Below are positions 25,592 through 34,126 of a stretch of 64,000 nucleotides of DNA, piece after piece. The translations under genes and the position numbers were made by a program. A model generated the notes under the pieces. The model did no database searches. It had not been told where the DNA came from and saw nothing but the letters and a program-made list of their open reading frames with translations. The stretch's first letter is position 1; each line of letters starts with the position of its first letter. This DNA comes from Acidobacteriota bacterium (GTDB taxonomy: Bacteria > Acidobacteriota > UBA4820): positions 1 through 64,000 of the forward strand of contig JAKQCT010000065.1 in assembly GCA_029559035.1 (NCBI GenBank), written 5' to 3'.

Positions 25592-26191
25592 CTATTCCAG
25601 GATCTCCAGCTTGATGTCCCCGGGAGCTCCCTTTACGACGACCCTCACGACCTTGTGCTGGCCCGGAGCGAAATTCATGTCGAGCTCCTTGACGCCCTTG
25701 GAGCCTTCATTGTCCTCGCAGACGAACCTGAACTTGTGGGCGCCCGGTTCGAACTTGAGCTCCCTCTCGAAACGCAGTTCGTCAGCCTTTCCGCCCTTCT
25801 TCCCCGCGAAGGAGTGGTCTATGGCCGGCGGCTTCTGGTCGTCGATCTTGACCCTGAATGCTCCGGTCCTGACGTTGGTGATGAATATGACGCCGAGCCC
25901 GGCTTTCGGGATCTTCTCCTCTTCGACCGGTTCGGCGGGTTCTTCAGACTTCACGGGTTCCGCGGGTTTCGTCTTAGGCTTGGAAGGGGGAGGAGTAACC
26001 GGTTCCTCCTGAGGAGGAGGCGGCGGAGGCTCGGTTTCCTCTACCGGGGGCTGAGGCGGCTCGACCTGCTCTTCCTGGGGAGGCTGCGGCGGAGGCTCTT
26101 CCTTCTTCTTGAACATGTCGGTGAGGCTGCACGACAGGAGCACTGCCGCCAGGACGATCCCTACCAAAAGAGTCAAAAGCTTTTTATTCAT
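25592..26191 (-). CDS. Proline-rich lipoprotein with the same C-terminal domain
   Basis: 199 residues from the ATG at 26191, after aaggagaaccacgaag. Lipobox LLSC, mature start CSLTDMFKKK, identical in its first seven residues to its neighbour's mature start. The middle is a Pro/Glu-rich linker (residues about 30-100), likely extended to cross the cell wall or periplasm. The C-terminal about 95 residues match the domain of the downstream gene (RTGAFRVKIDDQ, PGQHKVVRVVVKGAPGDIKLEILE). The two genes probably arose by duplication, with the PKD domain replacing the linker or vice versa. Confidence 0.8.
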   Translation of the reverse strand: MNKKLLTLLVGIVLAAVLLSCSLTDMFKKKEEPPPQPPQEEQVEPPQPPVEETEPPPPPPQEEPVTPPPSKPKTKPAEPVKSEEPAEPVEEEKIPKAGLGVIFITNVRTGAFRVKIDDQKPPAIDHSFAGKKGGKADELRFERELKFEPGAHKFRFVCEDNEGSKGVKELDMNFAPGQHKVVRVVVKGAPGDIKLEILE

Positions 26192-26297
26192 CTTCGTGGT
26201 TCTCCTTTCTCCAACAGGGATTTTATCACAACAATAAAAAGATGGGCAAACCCTTTTCAAGTTGCGCCACAGTCGTGTTTTGTATTAAGGTTTTAAT

Positions 26298-27788
26298 ATG
26301 GCAGGCACGGACGGGTACCTGAAGAACCTCGCGCGCAGGAAAAGCATCCAGAGCATTCTGGACGAATCCGCGGACGACAGCAGGAGCCTGAAGAGGGTCC
26401 TGGGAGGTTTCGACCTTTTCATGCTCGGGATAGGCGGGATAATCGGAGCCGGCATCTTCGCCCTGATCGGGACTGCCGCAGCCGGCGACAGCCTCAGGCC
26501 GGGCGCGGGCCCATCCATCATCATATCGATAATCCTTACCGCGGTGGCGTGCCTTTTCTGCGGGCTCTGCTACGCCGAGTTCGCTTCGATGGTGCCCATA
26601 TCGGGAAGCGCCTACACTTACGCCTACGCCTCGCTCGGGGAGCTGCTCGCCTGGATCATAGGATGGGACCTCCTGCTGGAGTATGCGGTCGGGAACATAG
26701 CCGTGGCAGTCTCCTGGTCGGGCTATTTCGTCGAGTTCCTGAGGAGCTTCGGATTGGAGTTCCCGAGGTACCTGGCCGTCGACTGGGTGACGGCCGCGAA
26801 ACACCCGGAGATAGCGGAAGCGGCACCGAAGATCTTCGGGACACCCGTCATTTTCAACCTGCCCGCCGTCTTCATCGTGGCGCTGCTGACGGTCGTGCTG
26901 ACCCTCGGAATAAAGCTCAGCTCACGGTTCAACATGACGATGGTGATGATAAAGCTCGCCGTGCTGGCGTTCTTCGTCTGCGTGGGAGCGTTCTTCGTCG
27001 ATCCCGCCAACTGGAAGCCCTTCGCCCCGAACGGCTGGGCGGGCATCCAGAGCGGGGCGGCGATCTTTTTCTTCGCTTTCATCGGGTTCGACGCGGTTTC
27101 GACCGCGGCGGAGGAGACCCGTAACCCTAAAAAGGACCTTCCTGTCGGGATACTCGGATCCCTGGCTTTCGCCACCTGCGCCTACCTGCTCGTCGCCTTC
27201 ATCCTGACGGGGATGATCCCGGCCAAGGACCTGAATACCGCCGAGCCGCTCTCCGTAGCGATGAGGGTTGTCGACATGAACTGGGCGGCGGCGATCGTCG
27301 CCTTCGGCTCGATAGTGGCGCACACGGCTGTTTTGCTGGTGTTCCAGCTGGGCCAGCCGAGGATATTCTTCTCGATGGCGAGGGACGGCCTGCTTCCGAA
27401 GGGGCTTGCAAAGGTCCATCCGAAGTTCAAGACGCCCTATGTGGCGACGATAATCGCGGGAGTTTTTGTGGCGGCGGGGGCTGCCGTTTCAAGTCTCGAG
27501 GAGATGGCCGACCTTTGCAACATCGGCACTCTGGCGGCGTTCGTCATAGTATGCCTGGGGATCGTCATCCTGAGAGCGAAGGAGCCGGGCAGGCAGAGGG
27601 CCTTCAGGACGCCTTTCGTGCCCCTGGTTCCCATCCTCGGGATACTGTTCTGTTTCTTCCTCATCCTCGGCCTTCCCAAACTCGCGTGGATAAGGTTCGC
27701 CCTGTGGCTCCTGGTCGGTCTTGTCCTCTACTTCATATTCGGTTTCAGAAAGAGCAGATTGAGAACGGAGATGGAAAATGGCTCCTAA
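26298..27788 (+). CDS. APC-superfamily amino-acid permease (cationic amino-acid transporter type)
   Basis: 496 residues with about 12-14 hydrophobic segments. The GIGGIIGAGIFALIGTAAA stretch (about 48-66) is the signature first helix of the cationic amino-acid transporter (YfnA/YhdG-like) branch. A conserved E residue in the 'YAEFASMVPISGSAYTYAYASLGELLAWIIGWDLLLEY' region fits the family. It takes up an amino acid or polyamine in exchange with protons; the substrate cannot be read from the sequence. The C-terminus overlaps the next gene by 11 bp. Confidence 0.93.
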   Translation: MAGTDGYLKNLARRKSIQSILDESADDSRSLKRVLGGFDLFMLGIGGIIGAGIFALIGTAAAGDSLRPGAGPSIIISIILTAVACLFCGLCYAEFASMVPISGSAYTYAYASLGELLAWIIGWDLLLEYAVGNIAVAVSWSGYFVEFLRSFGLEFPRYLAVDWVTAAKHPEIAEAAPKIFGTPVIFNLPAVFIVALLTVVLTLGIKLSSRFNMTMVMIKLAVLAFFVCVGAFFVDPANWKPFAPNGWAGIQSGAAIFFFAFIGFDAVSTAAEETRNPKKDLPVGILGSLAFATCAYLLVAFILTGMIPAKDLNTAEPLSVAMRVVDMNWAAAIVAFGSIVAHTAVLLVFQLGQPRIFFSMARDGLLPKGLAKVHPKFKTPYVATIIAGVFVAAGAAVSSLEEMADLCNIGTLAAFVIVCLGIVILRAKEPGRQRAFRTPFVPLVPILGILFCFFLILGLPKLAWIRFALWLLVGLVLYFIFGFRKSRLRTEMENGS

Positions 27789-28482
27789 CGTGGCAGTTTT
27801 TTTCGTTTGCGGCGTTGTATTAATGGTTGTAACCATCATCGTGCTGAGTTACAGATACGAAAAGAAAATGGACGAACGGAGGCGGGACAAGTCGATGATG
27901 CGCGGCTGGCGCTACGAGAGCGCGAGAGGCAACAGGCACGGGTTCTCGGTCGAAGGCTACGGCGAATCCTACGCGTGGAGGCTCGAAGAGCGCAGGAGCG
28001 GCGGGAAGAACGACCAGAGGCCGCTCTTTTTCATCGTGAAGGACCTGCGTTACGACAAGGGAGTGTTCGTCTTCGGTAGCAGGATGGAAGTGGGGATGCT
28101 CAAGAAACCCTTCATGCAGTACATCATCAAGCTCGGCGCGAAGATGACCCCGACCGGCCCCGACGCCGCGAGGATAGAAGCGCTGAGCCATCTCGACGAC
28201 GCGCAGGAGGTGGAGGTCCCGGATTCGGGCGGAAAGTGGAAATACGGCGCGATAGCCACCCATCCCGAGTTCGCACTCAAGGCGCTCGGGTCGGGCTTGC
28301 AGGCGGAATACGATTCGCTCTCGATGCTGAAGGGTTCCAGCTATCCTCCGTCGGTGATGCTGAGCGGAGAAGGGATGGAGATGAAATGGCCCTGGAGGAG
28401 CATAGACGGCGAGAAGCTCGAGACGATCGTCGACTGCTCGGTCAGGATCATGGGGATCATCGGCAGATCGATGAGGGAGTGA
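27778..28482 (+). CDS. Membrane-anchored protein of unknown function
   Basis: 234 residues with one N-terminal membrane helix (residues 5-26) followed by a basic segment KKMDERRRDK. The soluble part has no motif I recognise; it resembles a beta-rich binding domain. The start overlaps the end of the permease by 11 bp, so expression is probably coupled, and it may accompany the permease in the membrane. Confidence 0.65.
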   Translation: MAPNVAVFFVCGVVLMVVTIIVLSYRYEKKMDERRRDKSMMRGWRYESARGNRHGFSVEGYGESYAWRLEERRSGGKNDQRPLFFIVKDLRYDKGVFVFGSRMEVGMLKKPFMQYIIKLGAKMTPTGPDAARIEALSHLDDAQEVEVPDSGGKWKYGAIATHPEFALKALGSGLQAEYDSLSMLKGSSYPPSVMLSGEGMEMKWPWRSIDGEKLETIVDCSVRIMGIIGRSMRE

Positions 28483-28529
28483 GGTATCTCCCTAACGGGC
28501 AATGAAAATTGCATATATTAAATTGAAAA

Positions 28530-30071
28530 ATGAAAAGTGAAAAGAATAAATTGAAAAACTATAATGTAAAGATACTGCGTACATCGGCTCTCCTCCTGCT
28601 TTCGGGGGCATTCATCTTCCTTCTTCTCGCTTTCTGGCCGGAACCTTCTTTTCCGTCGCCATCGTCCGCGGGCACGGCGCTTTTCGAATGGGACCGCGGG
28701 AAGCTGTTCGAGAAGCTGGAAAAAGAGTTCACTCTTGCCCGGGCGGAATCTCCCGGATCGGTCATGGAGAAATTCGAACTGAAAGAAGGGGAACTCAGCA
28801 CTCTCCTTCAAGAACTGGAGAAACAGGGAGCTGAACCTCGCGCGGAGACGCTGAAGGCTATCGAAGCAACGCAATTCTCTCTTGCCGCCCTTGCAGCCGT
28901 AAGGGCGGAACTTCTGCCGCGCTTCAGGGAGCTGTCGCTCGACCTCAGGGGAAGGATGCAGAGAGCGGCGGTTTCATGGAGACTGCAAGACGGGGAAGAC
29001 CGCAAGGCTCTTTTCCGGATAGTCACGGGCGGCAGGATGGCTTTCGAAGAGGCGCTGATGCAGCACCCCGCGGCGGAGAACTTCAAAAGGACCGAGGCGG
29101 CCGGGGATGTCCCGTCGGCTTGTCCGTCGACTGCAGTCGACAGCGTTGCGATCTGCTCGGGCGACATTTTCCTCTCGCGGGGCGATGCCCCCACATCGGC
29201 GCTCATCGCACGCGCCAACTTCTTTCCCGGCGAGTTTTCTCACGCGGCTCTCGTATATGTCGGAAAGAACGGAGCTCTCCCGCTTGTGCTCGAGAGCCTC
29301 ATCGAAGAGGGATCGAAGATAACACCCTTGGCGGAGTTCATGAAAAGCCATCGCCACCGGCTCGTCCTTCTCCGCCTCAGGCCGGGATCTCCCGACTGCG
29401 TCAAAGACCCGCTCCTGCCGCATCGTGCCGCCAGCCGTCTTCACGCCAGGTTCTCCACAGAGAAAGTGCCTTATGATTTCGAGATGCTTCCCGACGACGG
29501 TTCGGCGCTGTTCTGCTCCGAGGCGGTCGCCGCCGCATATGCGGGCGAGGGCGCGAAGATCTTTCCGGGACGAAGCAGGCTCGACACGCCGGGGATAATC
29601 AGGATGATGGGCCCCCTCGGCGCGAAGAAATTCGATTCCTACATGCCGCAGGACCTCGAGCTTAATCCGGACCTTTCCGAAGCGGCGGAGTGGTTCTACC
29701 CCGAGACTCTCCGCAAGGACAGGATCGAGGAAGCGGTCCTTTCGGCCCTCTTCTGGGAGGCCGAGAAGGGCGCCTCGCTTCGGACCACTAGGGCGGTGCT
29801 GGCGGGCAGCAGGCTCATAAGTGGAATTTCCGATATTCAGTCCTTCCTGGGGCTGAGTCCTTTGATGCCCGAGGGGATGAGCGCCTCTTCGGCGGCGCGG
29901 CTTCACTGCTACATCAAATATGTCTATCCCTTGCTGAACGAGTGTGTCTCAAAGAAGGCAGGGGAGTTCAAGAAGGAGCGCGGGTACGAAGCGCCGCGCT
30001 GGACCCTCGCGGGGTTCGCGGAACAGGCGGTCAAAGACAACCGCGAACAGCTGAAGCAGTATTTCCACTGA
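28530..30071 (+). CDS. YiiX/YaeF-type permuted papain-fold hydrolase
   Basis: 513 residues with an N-terminal membrane anchor (about 18-38). The catalytic part starts at GDIFLSRGDA (about 210) and has H238 in EFSHAALVYVG and C329 in ALFCSEAVAAAY, the order expected for the circularly permuted NlpC/P60 (YiiX, C92-like) fold. It would cut an amide or ester bond in a peptide or lipid substrate. The first 11 codons lie inside an AATTGAAAA-type low-complexity repeat and have no ribosome site, so the start is uncertain (TTG 28551 is an alternative). Confidence 0.75.
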   Translation: MKSEKNKLKNYNVKILRTSALLLLSGAFIFLLLAFWPEPSFPSPSSAGTALFEWDRGKLFEKLEKEFTLARAESPGSVMEKFELKEGELSTLLQELEKQGAEPRAETLKAIEATQFSLAALAAVRAELLPRFRELSLDLRGRMQRAAVSWRLQDGEDRKALFRIVTGGRMAFEEALMQHPAAENFKRTEAAGDVPSACPSTAVDSVAICSGDIFLSRGDAPTSALIARANFFPGEFSHAALVYVGKNGALPLVLESLIEEGSKITPLAEFMKSHRHRLVLLRLRPGSPDCVKDPLLPHRAASRLHARFSTEKVPYDFEMLPDDGSALFCSEAVAAAYAGEGAKIFPGRSRLDTPGIIRMMGPLGAKKFDSYMPQDLELNPDLSEAAEWFYPETLRKDRIEEAVLSALFWEAEKGASLRTTRAVLAGSRLISGISDIQSFLGLSPLMPEGMSASSAARLHCYIKYVYPLLNECVSKKAGEFKKERGYEAPRWTLAGFAEQAVKDNREQLKQYFH

Positions 30072-30074
30072 TAT

Positions 30075-30344
30075 TCACCTGTAAACCGTTTTACGGTGGG
30101 CGACTCTCAATACGAGGACGACGAGGATCTTGTCCCTGATGTCGCAGATGATCCTGTAATCGCCCAAACGGTAACGCCAGAGACTGCCGAGGCTTTTCCC
30201 CTTCAGAGCCTGCCCCAGCGACCTCGGATCATCGGTGGTCATGACTCTTTTCCGGAGGAAATCAACGATCCGCAGCGCGTCGCCGCGATCCAACTTGGAT
30301 AACTCTTTCATCGCTGATTGTTCGAATTCAATCTTCCAGGCCAA
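30075..30344 (-). CDS. relE: RelE/ParE-superfamily toxin
   Basis: 89 residues. The sequence [19 protein letters not shown], then [18 protein letters not shown] and [13 protein letters not shown], matches the compact RelE mRNA-interferase fold, with basic residues near the end (R-V-A-H-R-K-x-V-Y) that carry the ribosome-dependent cutting. It overlaps its antitoxin by 17 bp and ends 3 bp from the preceding convergent gene. Confidence 0.92.
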   Translation of the reverse strand: MAWKIEFEQSAMKELSKLDRGDALRIVDFLRKRVMTTDDPRSLGQALKGKSLGSLWRYRLGDYRIICDIRDKILVVLVLRVAHRKTVYR

Positions 30345-30552
30345 GCTTTTTCACGACCTCTTCGAGAGTGTAGGTCTTGCTCTTTTCAGCGACGAGGGAC
30401 TGAAGGCGTTTCTCCGCGAGATAGATGTCCTCGATCTCGTCGAGATAGTTGACTATGGCCTCGCGCACATAGAAGGTTTTCGTTCGTCCCGTTTTCCTCG
30501 CCAGTTCGTCAAGCCTCTTTTCGAGGTCGGCGGTCAGCCTTACCGCGATCAT
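30328..30552 (-). CDS. relB: RelB/RHH-type antitoxin
   Basis: 74 residues. The N-terminus [38 protein letters not shown] is a ribbon-helix-helix DNA-binding domain; the C-terminus ([12 protein letters not shown]-like part, here [14 protein letters not shown]) would wrap the toxin. It precedes relE. The start has a strong ribosome site (caggaggaaatacg). An operator-like palindrome lies just upstream. Confidence 0.9.
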   Translation of the reverse strand: MIAVRLTADLEKRLDELARKTGRTKTFYVREAIVNYLDEIEDIYLAEKRLQSLVAEKSKTYTLEEVVKKLGLED

Positions 30553-30567
30553 CGTATTTCCTCCTGC

Positions 30568-30600
30568 TATACGTGTATATCATTTTCGGATCTCTGTCAA
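30568..30600 (-). promoter_or_regulatory. relBE promoter with RHH operator
   Basis: On the minus strand TTGACA (30595-30600) is followed after 15-17 bp by TATACA or TACACG. The -10 region coincides with the perfect inverted repeat TATAC-AC-GTATA (30568-30579), 15 bp before the relB start. This is the expected site for autorepression by the RHH antitoxin. Confidence 0.7.
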
Positions 30601-30656
30601 GTGCCCTGCTCTTTCTCTCTTGCCTTATTTCAAGGGCTCATATATCCTTATCATCT

Positions 30657-31619
30657 ATGGCGAACATCCTCGAAGTGAAAGACCTCGAAGTAGGCTTCAA
30701 TCTCGCGAAGGGAAGAGTCACCGCACTTCACGGCGTTTCGCTCGCGCTGAACAAGGGCGAGCGCGTCGCGCTGGTGGGCGAATCGGGCTCGGGCAAGACG
30801 CTCCTTTCGCTCTCGATCCTGCGCCTCATCGAGCCTCCCGGCGAGATCAGGGGAGGCGAGGTCATCTTCGAGGGGCGGGACCTCATGAAGCTTCAGGAGG
30901 AGGAGATCCGCAAGGTGCGCGGAAACCGCATCGCGATGATCTTCCAGGAGCCGCTCTCCGCGCTGAACCCGGTGCTCACGATCGGCTACCAGGTGGCCGA
31001 GCCTTTCCTCGTTCACACCGACATCTCGAAAAAAGAGGCGCTCGGCAAGGCGAAGGAGCTTCTGAAGCTTGTCTCAATCGCCGATGTGGACCGTGTCGCC
31101 GCGGCCTACCCGCACGAGCTTTCCGGCGGGATGAGGCAGAGGGCGATGATAGCGATGGCCCTCGCGCTGAACCCGTCGCTGCTTCTCGCGGACGAGCCCA
31201 CGACTGCGCTGGATGTCACTCTCCAGGCGCAGTTCATAGAGCTTCTGAAGGAACTGCAGGAAAAGCTTTCGCTGACGCTGCTGATCGTCACCCACGACTT
31301 CGGGGTCGTGGCCGAGATAGCGGAGAGGGTGCTTGTTATCTACGGCGGGATGATCGTCGAGGAGGCGCCTGTCAAAGAGCTGTTCGCCGACCCGCGACAT
31401 CCCTACACGAAAGGGCTACTCGCCTCCATCCCCAAGCGCGGGAAGAACGGGAAGCTGAAACCGATCAGGGGCCAGGTGCCGCCTCTCGGCAAGTTCCCGT
31501 CGGGATGTCCTTTCAGGGACAGGTGCGACTTCGCGAAAGAGAAGTGCGCGGAGTCGGTGCCGAGACTGACATCGGATCAAAGCGGCCACAACGTGCGCTG
31601 CGTCCTTTACGGAGAATAG
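30657..31619 (+). CDS. dppD: Oligopeptide/dipeptide ABC transporter ATPase (OppD/DppD)
   Basis: 320 residues from the ATG at 30657; the frame extends upstream into relBE DNA. Walker A GESGSGKT, signature LSGGMRQRAM, Walker B LLLADEPTTALDVT and the H-loop THDFGV are all present. The C-terminal cysteine motif CPFRDRCDFAKEKC is the Opp/Dpp-specific iron-sulfur-like region. Its partner dppF starts directly after the stop. No permease or binding-protein genes are adjacent. Confidence 0.93.
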   Translation: MANILEVKDLEVGFNLAKGRVTALHGVSLALNKGERVALVGESGSGKTLLSLSILRLIEPPGEIRGGEVIFEGRDLMKLQEEEIRKVRGNRIAMIFQEPLSALNPVLTIGYQVAEPFLVHTDISKKEALGKAKELLKLVSIADVDRVAAAYPHELSGGMRQRAMIAMALALNPSLLLADEPTTALDVTLQAQFIELLKELQEKLSLTLLIVTHDFGVVAEIAERVLVIYGGMIVEEAPVKELFADPRHPYTKGLLASIPKRGKNGKLKPIRGQVPPLGKFPSGCPFRDRCDFAKEKCAESVPRLTSDQSGHNVRCVLYGE

Positions 31620-32600
31620 ATGGCGGAAATACTCCTGAAAGCCGAGAACCTGACAAAGAGCTTCCCCGTGAGGAAGGGCATATTCCAACTCAAAGTGGGG
31701 GAGGTCCACGCCCTTCTCGGCGTTTCGTTCGACATCAAGGAGAAGGAGACCTTCGGGATCGTCGGCGAATCGGGCTCGGGCAAGAGCTCGCTCGGAAGGA
31801 TCATCCTGAGGCTCGACAAACCGGATCGGGGGAGTGTTGTTTTCGAAGGGCGCGATTTCCTCGCGCTGAAAGGCGGGGACCTGAGAAAAGCGAGGAAGAA
31901 CATACAGGTGGTCTTCCAGGACCCTTCGACCAGTCTCGATCCGAGGATGAAGATCGGCAGATCGGTAGAGGAACCCCTTCTCATCCACAAGATCGGTACG
32001 AAGAAGGAGAGAAAAGAAAAAGTTCTCGACCTCCTGAACAAGGTCGGGCTAAATGCCGAGTTCTTCGAAAAGTACCCGCACCAGCTCTCGGGCGGCCAGA
32101 AGCAGAGGGTGGGCATCGCGAGGGCGATAGCGCTCAATCCGAAGCTGATCGTCTGCGACGAGGCGGTCTCGGCCCTCGACCTATCGGTGCAGGCGCAGAT
32201 ACTGAACCTTCTAGAAGACCTGCAGAAGGAAATGGGGATCTCGTATCTTTTCATCGCGCATTCGCTCGACGTCGTTGAGCACATCAGCCACAGGGTGGCG
32301 GTGATGTACCTCGGGCGGTTCGTCGAAACGGGGGAGACGAAGGAAATATTCCACAGGCCGATGCACCCGTACACCAAGGCGTTGATGGAGTCGGCGCCGG
32401 TGGCGGACCCGACGGTCGTGAAGGAGAAGAAGCCGATCGAGGGGGAGATTCCGTCGAACGTAAACCTGCCGACGGGATGCCCGTTCCATCCTCGGTGCCC
32501 GATGAAGCAGGCGGTTTGCGAGAAGGAAGCTCCGAAGCTTGCGGAGCACGAGCCGGGCCACTTCGCGGCGTGCCATTTTGCGGAAAAGGCTGATGGCTGA
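31620..32600 (+). CDS. dppF: Oligopeptide/dipeptide ABC transporter ATPase (OppF/DppF)
   Basis: 326 residues. Walker A GESGSGKSS, signature QLSGGQKQRVGIARA, Walker B LIVCDEAVSALD, and the C-terminal motif GCPFHPRCPMKQAVC, typical of OppF. Its start codon touches the dppD stop (TAGATG). Both ATPases would power peptide uptake through permeases encoded elsewhere. The gene ends in a TTCAGCC-type low-complexity run (32588-32625). Confidence 0.93.
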   Translation: MAEILLKAENLTKSFPVRKGIFQLKVGEVHALLGVSFDIKEKETFGIVGESGSGKSSLGRIILRLDKPDRGSVVFEGRDFLALKGGDLRKARKNIQVVFQDPSTSLDPRMKIGRSVEEPLLIHKIGTKKERKEKVLDLLNKVGLNAEFFEKYPHQLSGGQKQRVGIARAIALNPKLIVCDEAVSALDLSVQAQILNLLEDLQKEMGISYLFIAHSLDVVEHISHRVAVMYLGRFVETGETKEIFHRPMHPYTKALMESAPVADPTVVKEKKPIEGEIPSNVNLPTGCPFHPRCPMKQAVCEKEAPKLAEHEPGHFAACHFAEKADG

Positions 32601-32671
32601 AGGCTTAAGGCTGAAGGTTCAATAAAGAAAATGATTCCACAATTTTCAAATTTGCGATCACGGAGAATATT

Positions 32672-33241
32672 ATGAAACCGAATAAGGTTCTTGTTCTTTT
32701 GGGAAGTCCGAGGAAAAAGGGGAACAGCGCGATCCTAGCGGAGCAGATCGGAAAGGGCGCGAAGTCGTGCAAGGCCGAGGTTGAAACGATCTACCTTCAC
32801 GGGAAGAAGATCGCCCCGTGCAAGGCGTGCATGAGCTGTCAGAAGAAGGGCGCCAAAGGTTGCGCGATTAAGGACGACATGCAGGAGATCTACCCGAAGC
32901 TGATAGAGGCAGGCGCCTGGGTGATCGCGAGCCCCGTTTACTGGTTCACGATGTCGGCACAGATGAAGACCTGCATGGACAGGTGGTTCGCGCTGCGCGC
33001 CTATCAGAAAGACCCATACAGGGGCAGGAAGATAGCCGTCGCCATGACATACGGGGGCGAAGACCCCTTCGACTCCGGCTGCGTCAACGCCCTCAGGACC
33101 TTCCAGGACGCCTTCAGTTACACGGGCTCCGATCTTGTCGGCATGGTATACGGCAGCGCCGTAGACGAAGGCGATATCAAGAGCAACAGGAAGCTTATGC
33201 AGGAAGCCTTGGAGCTGGGCAAGAGGCTGGCGAAGGAATAG
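32672..33241 (+). CDS. Iron-sulfur flavoprotein / NADPH-dependent FMN reductase family
   Basis: 189 residues with a flavodoxin-like fold. The phosphate-binding loop GSPRKKGNS (11-19) is followed by cysteines C50, C53, C56 and C64 in the C-x2-C-x2-C-x7-C pattern of the Isf group, a likely 4Fe-4S site. The flavin contact SPVYWFTMSAQMKTCMDR follows at about 88-105. It probably moves electrons from a reduced pyridine nucleotide or ferredoxin to an unknown acceptor. The start follows ttatg; ribosome site cggagaatatt. Confidence 0.88.
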   Translation: MKPNKVLVLLGSPRKKGNSAILAEQIGKGAKSCKAEVETIYLHGKKIAPCKACMSCQKKGAKGCAIKDDMQEIYPKLIEAGAWVIASPVYWFTMSAQMKTCMDRWFALRAYQKDPYRGRKIAVAMTYGGEDPFDSGCVNALRTFQDAFSYTGSDLVGMVYGSAVDEGDIKSNRKLMQEALELGKRLAKE

Positions 33242-33325
33242 CCTGGCGATTATTTTCACAAGATCTTGTTAATTCTCTGCAAGCGGGAAAAAGCGAGGGG
33301 TGCGAAGATGAAAAGAAAGCATGTT

Positions 33326-33661
33326 TTAAGGCTTTTCCTGAGCATGCTCTCGTTTGAACCTCCCCGCAATCTCCTCAGGCGACCAGCTCTTCATAAGCAA
33401 CTTTACCACCTTACCCCAGAGTCCTTCACTGCTCAACTTACGTTTTCTGCGAGGCTTTCTTGATCTCTGATCAGCCAGACGAACAGCTTCTGCCAGCCGG
33501 TACCTCTCCTTGTCCGGCCCGTTCCTGGCTACTTCACGGCTTATCGTCCCCCTGTTTCGACCTAGCCTGCTGGCGATCGCCAGCAGGCTAGACCCACTGG
33601 CAAGGCCCCGGCTGATCTCTTCACGCGCGGAGAGGCTCAAATGGCTGTACTTCTCTCCCAT
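33326..33661 (-). pseudogene. Truncated IS30-family transposase
   Basis: 111 residues of a family that normally has about 320-380. MGEKYSHLSLSAREEISRGLASG and the helix-turn-helix ISREVARNG match the N-terminal DNA-binding region of IS30 transposases; the WSPEEIAGRFKRE part is the start of the linker to the catalytic domain. The DDE domain is missing: the frame ends at 33326 and the DNA beyond does not resume. The ribosome site aaggaggtgttgcc is intact. Confidence 0.88.
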
Positions 33662-33687
33662 GGCAACACCTCCTTCTTAATACTACA

Positions 33688-33710
33688 GTGTTGCACTTGG
33701 AGTTTGAGCC
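33688..33710 (-). repeat. Terminal inverted repeat of the IS30 remnant
   Basis: The sequence gtgttgcacttggagtttga lies 27 bp before the transposase start, as the outer end of IS30-family elements does. The matching other end was not found near 33240-33325, so the element is one-sided. Confidence 0.6.
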
Positions 33711-33883
33711 TAAGGTGTAAGAATCTGCATTATACATTTCATTCAACTCCTGCGAATTCGTGGTGCTAGGGCTTGATTCCTGCATCTTGGTGAAAATGGG
33801 CACAATCACAGAGTCTTTGTACCTGCATCCCTTCTCTGTTTGGCGGACTGAAGACCCTAGAACAATTTCCTGTACCGTTGCGG

Positions 33884-33914
33884 TTGACAATCGGCGTTGA
33901 AGGCACTATATAAT
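33884..33914 (+). promoter_or_regulatory. Promoter of the hicBA pair
   Basis: TTGACA (33884-33889) is followed after 17 bp by TATATA (33907-33912), or after 19 bp by TATAAT (33909-33914). The hicB start lies about 20 bp downstream. Confidence 0.65.
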
Positions 33915-33931
33915 TAGGGTGGAGATTTTTG

Positions 33932-34126
33932 ATGATGAAGACCGCAAAGTTCGTTTACTGGAAGGAAGAGAAATTCTGGCTGGGCTATTTCGAAGAGTTC
34001 CCTGATTACAAGACGCAGGGGAAGACTCTTGCCGAGCTCAAAGAAAACCTTAGGGACCTTTATAAAGACCTGACCAGCGGTGATCTGCCCGGCATTAAAA
34101 GGGTCGCGACGCTAAAGATCGCGTGA
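33932..34126 (+). CDS. hicB: HicB-like antitoxin
   Basis: 64 residues from ATG 33932, chosen for its spacing to ggag at 33921. The pattern FVYWKEEKFWLGYFEEFPDYKTQGKTLAELKENLRDLYKDL is the HicB partial-RNase-H fold ('xGYxxExPxxxTQGxTxxEAxxNLxEA'). A C-terminal DNA-binding helix-turn-helix, as in long HicB, is absent, so this is the short type. It overlaps the toxin gene by 4 bp. Confidence 0.88.
   Translation: MMKTAKFVYWKEEKFWLGYFEEFPDYKTQGKTLAELKENLRDLYKDLTSGDLPGIKRVATLKIA

Noticed and set aside
30620-32278. 552-codon open frame on the plus strand
   Set aside because: Alternate frame across dppD/dppF; low-complexity Arg/Gly/Glu composition and no family motif.
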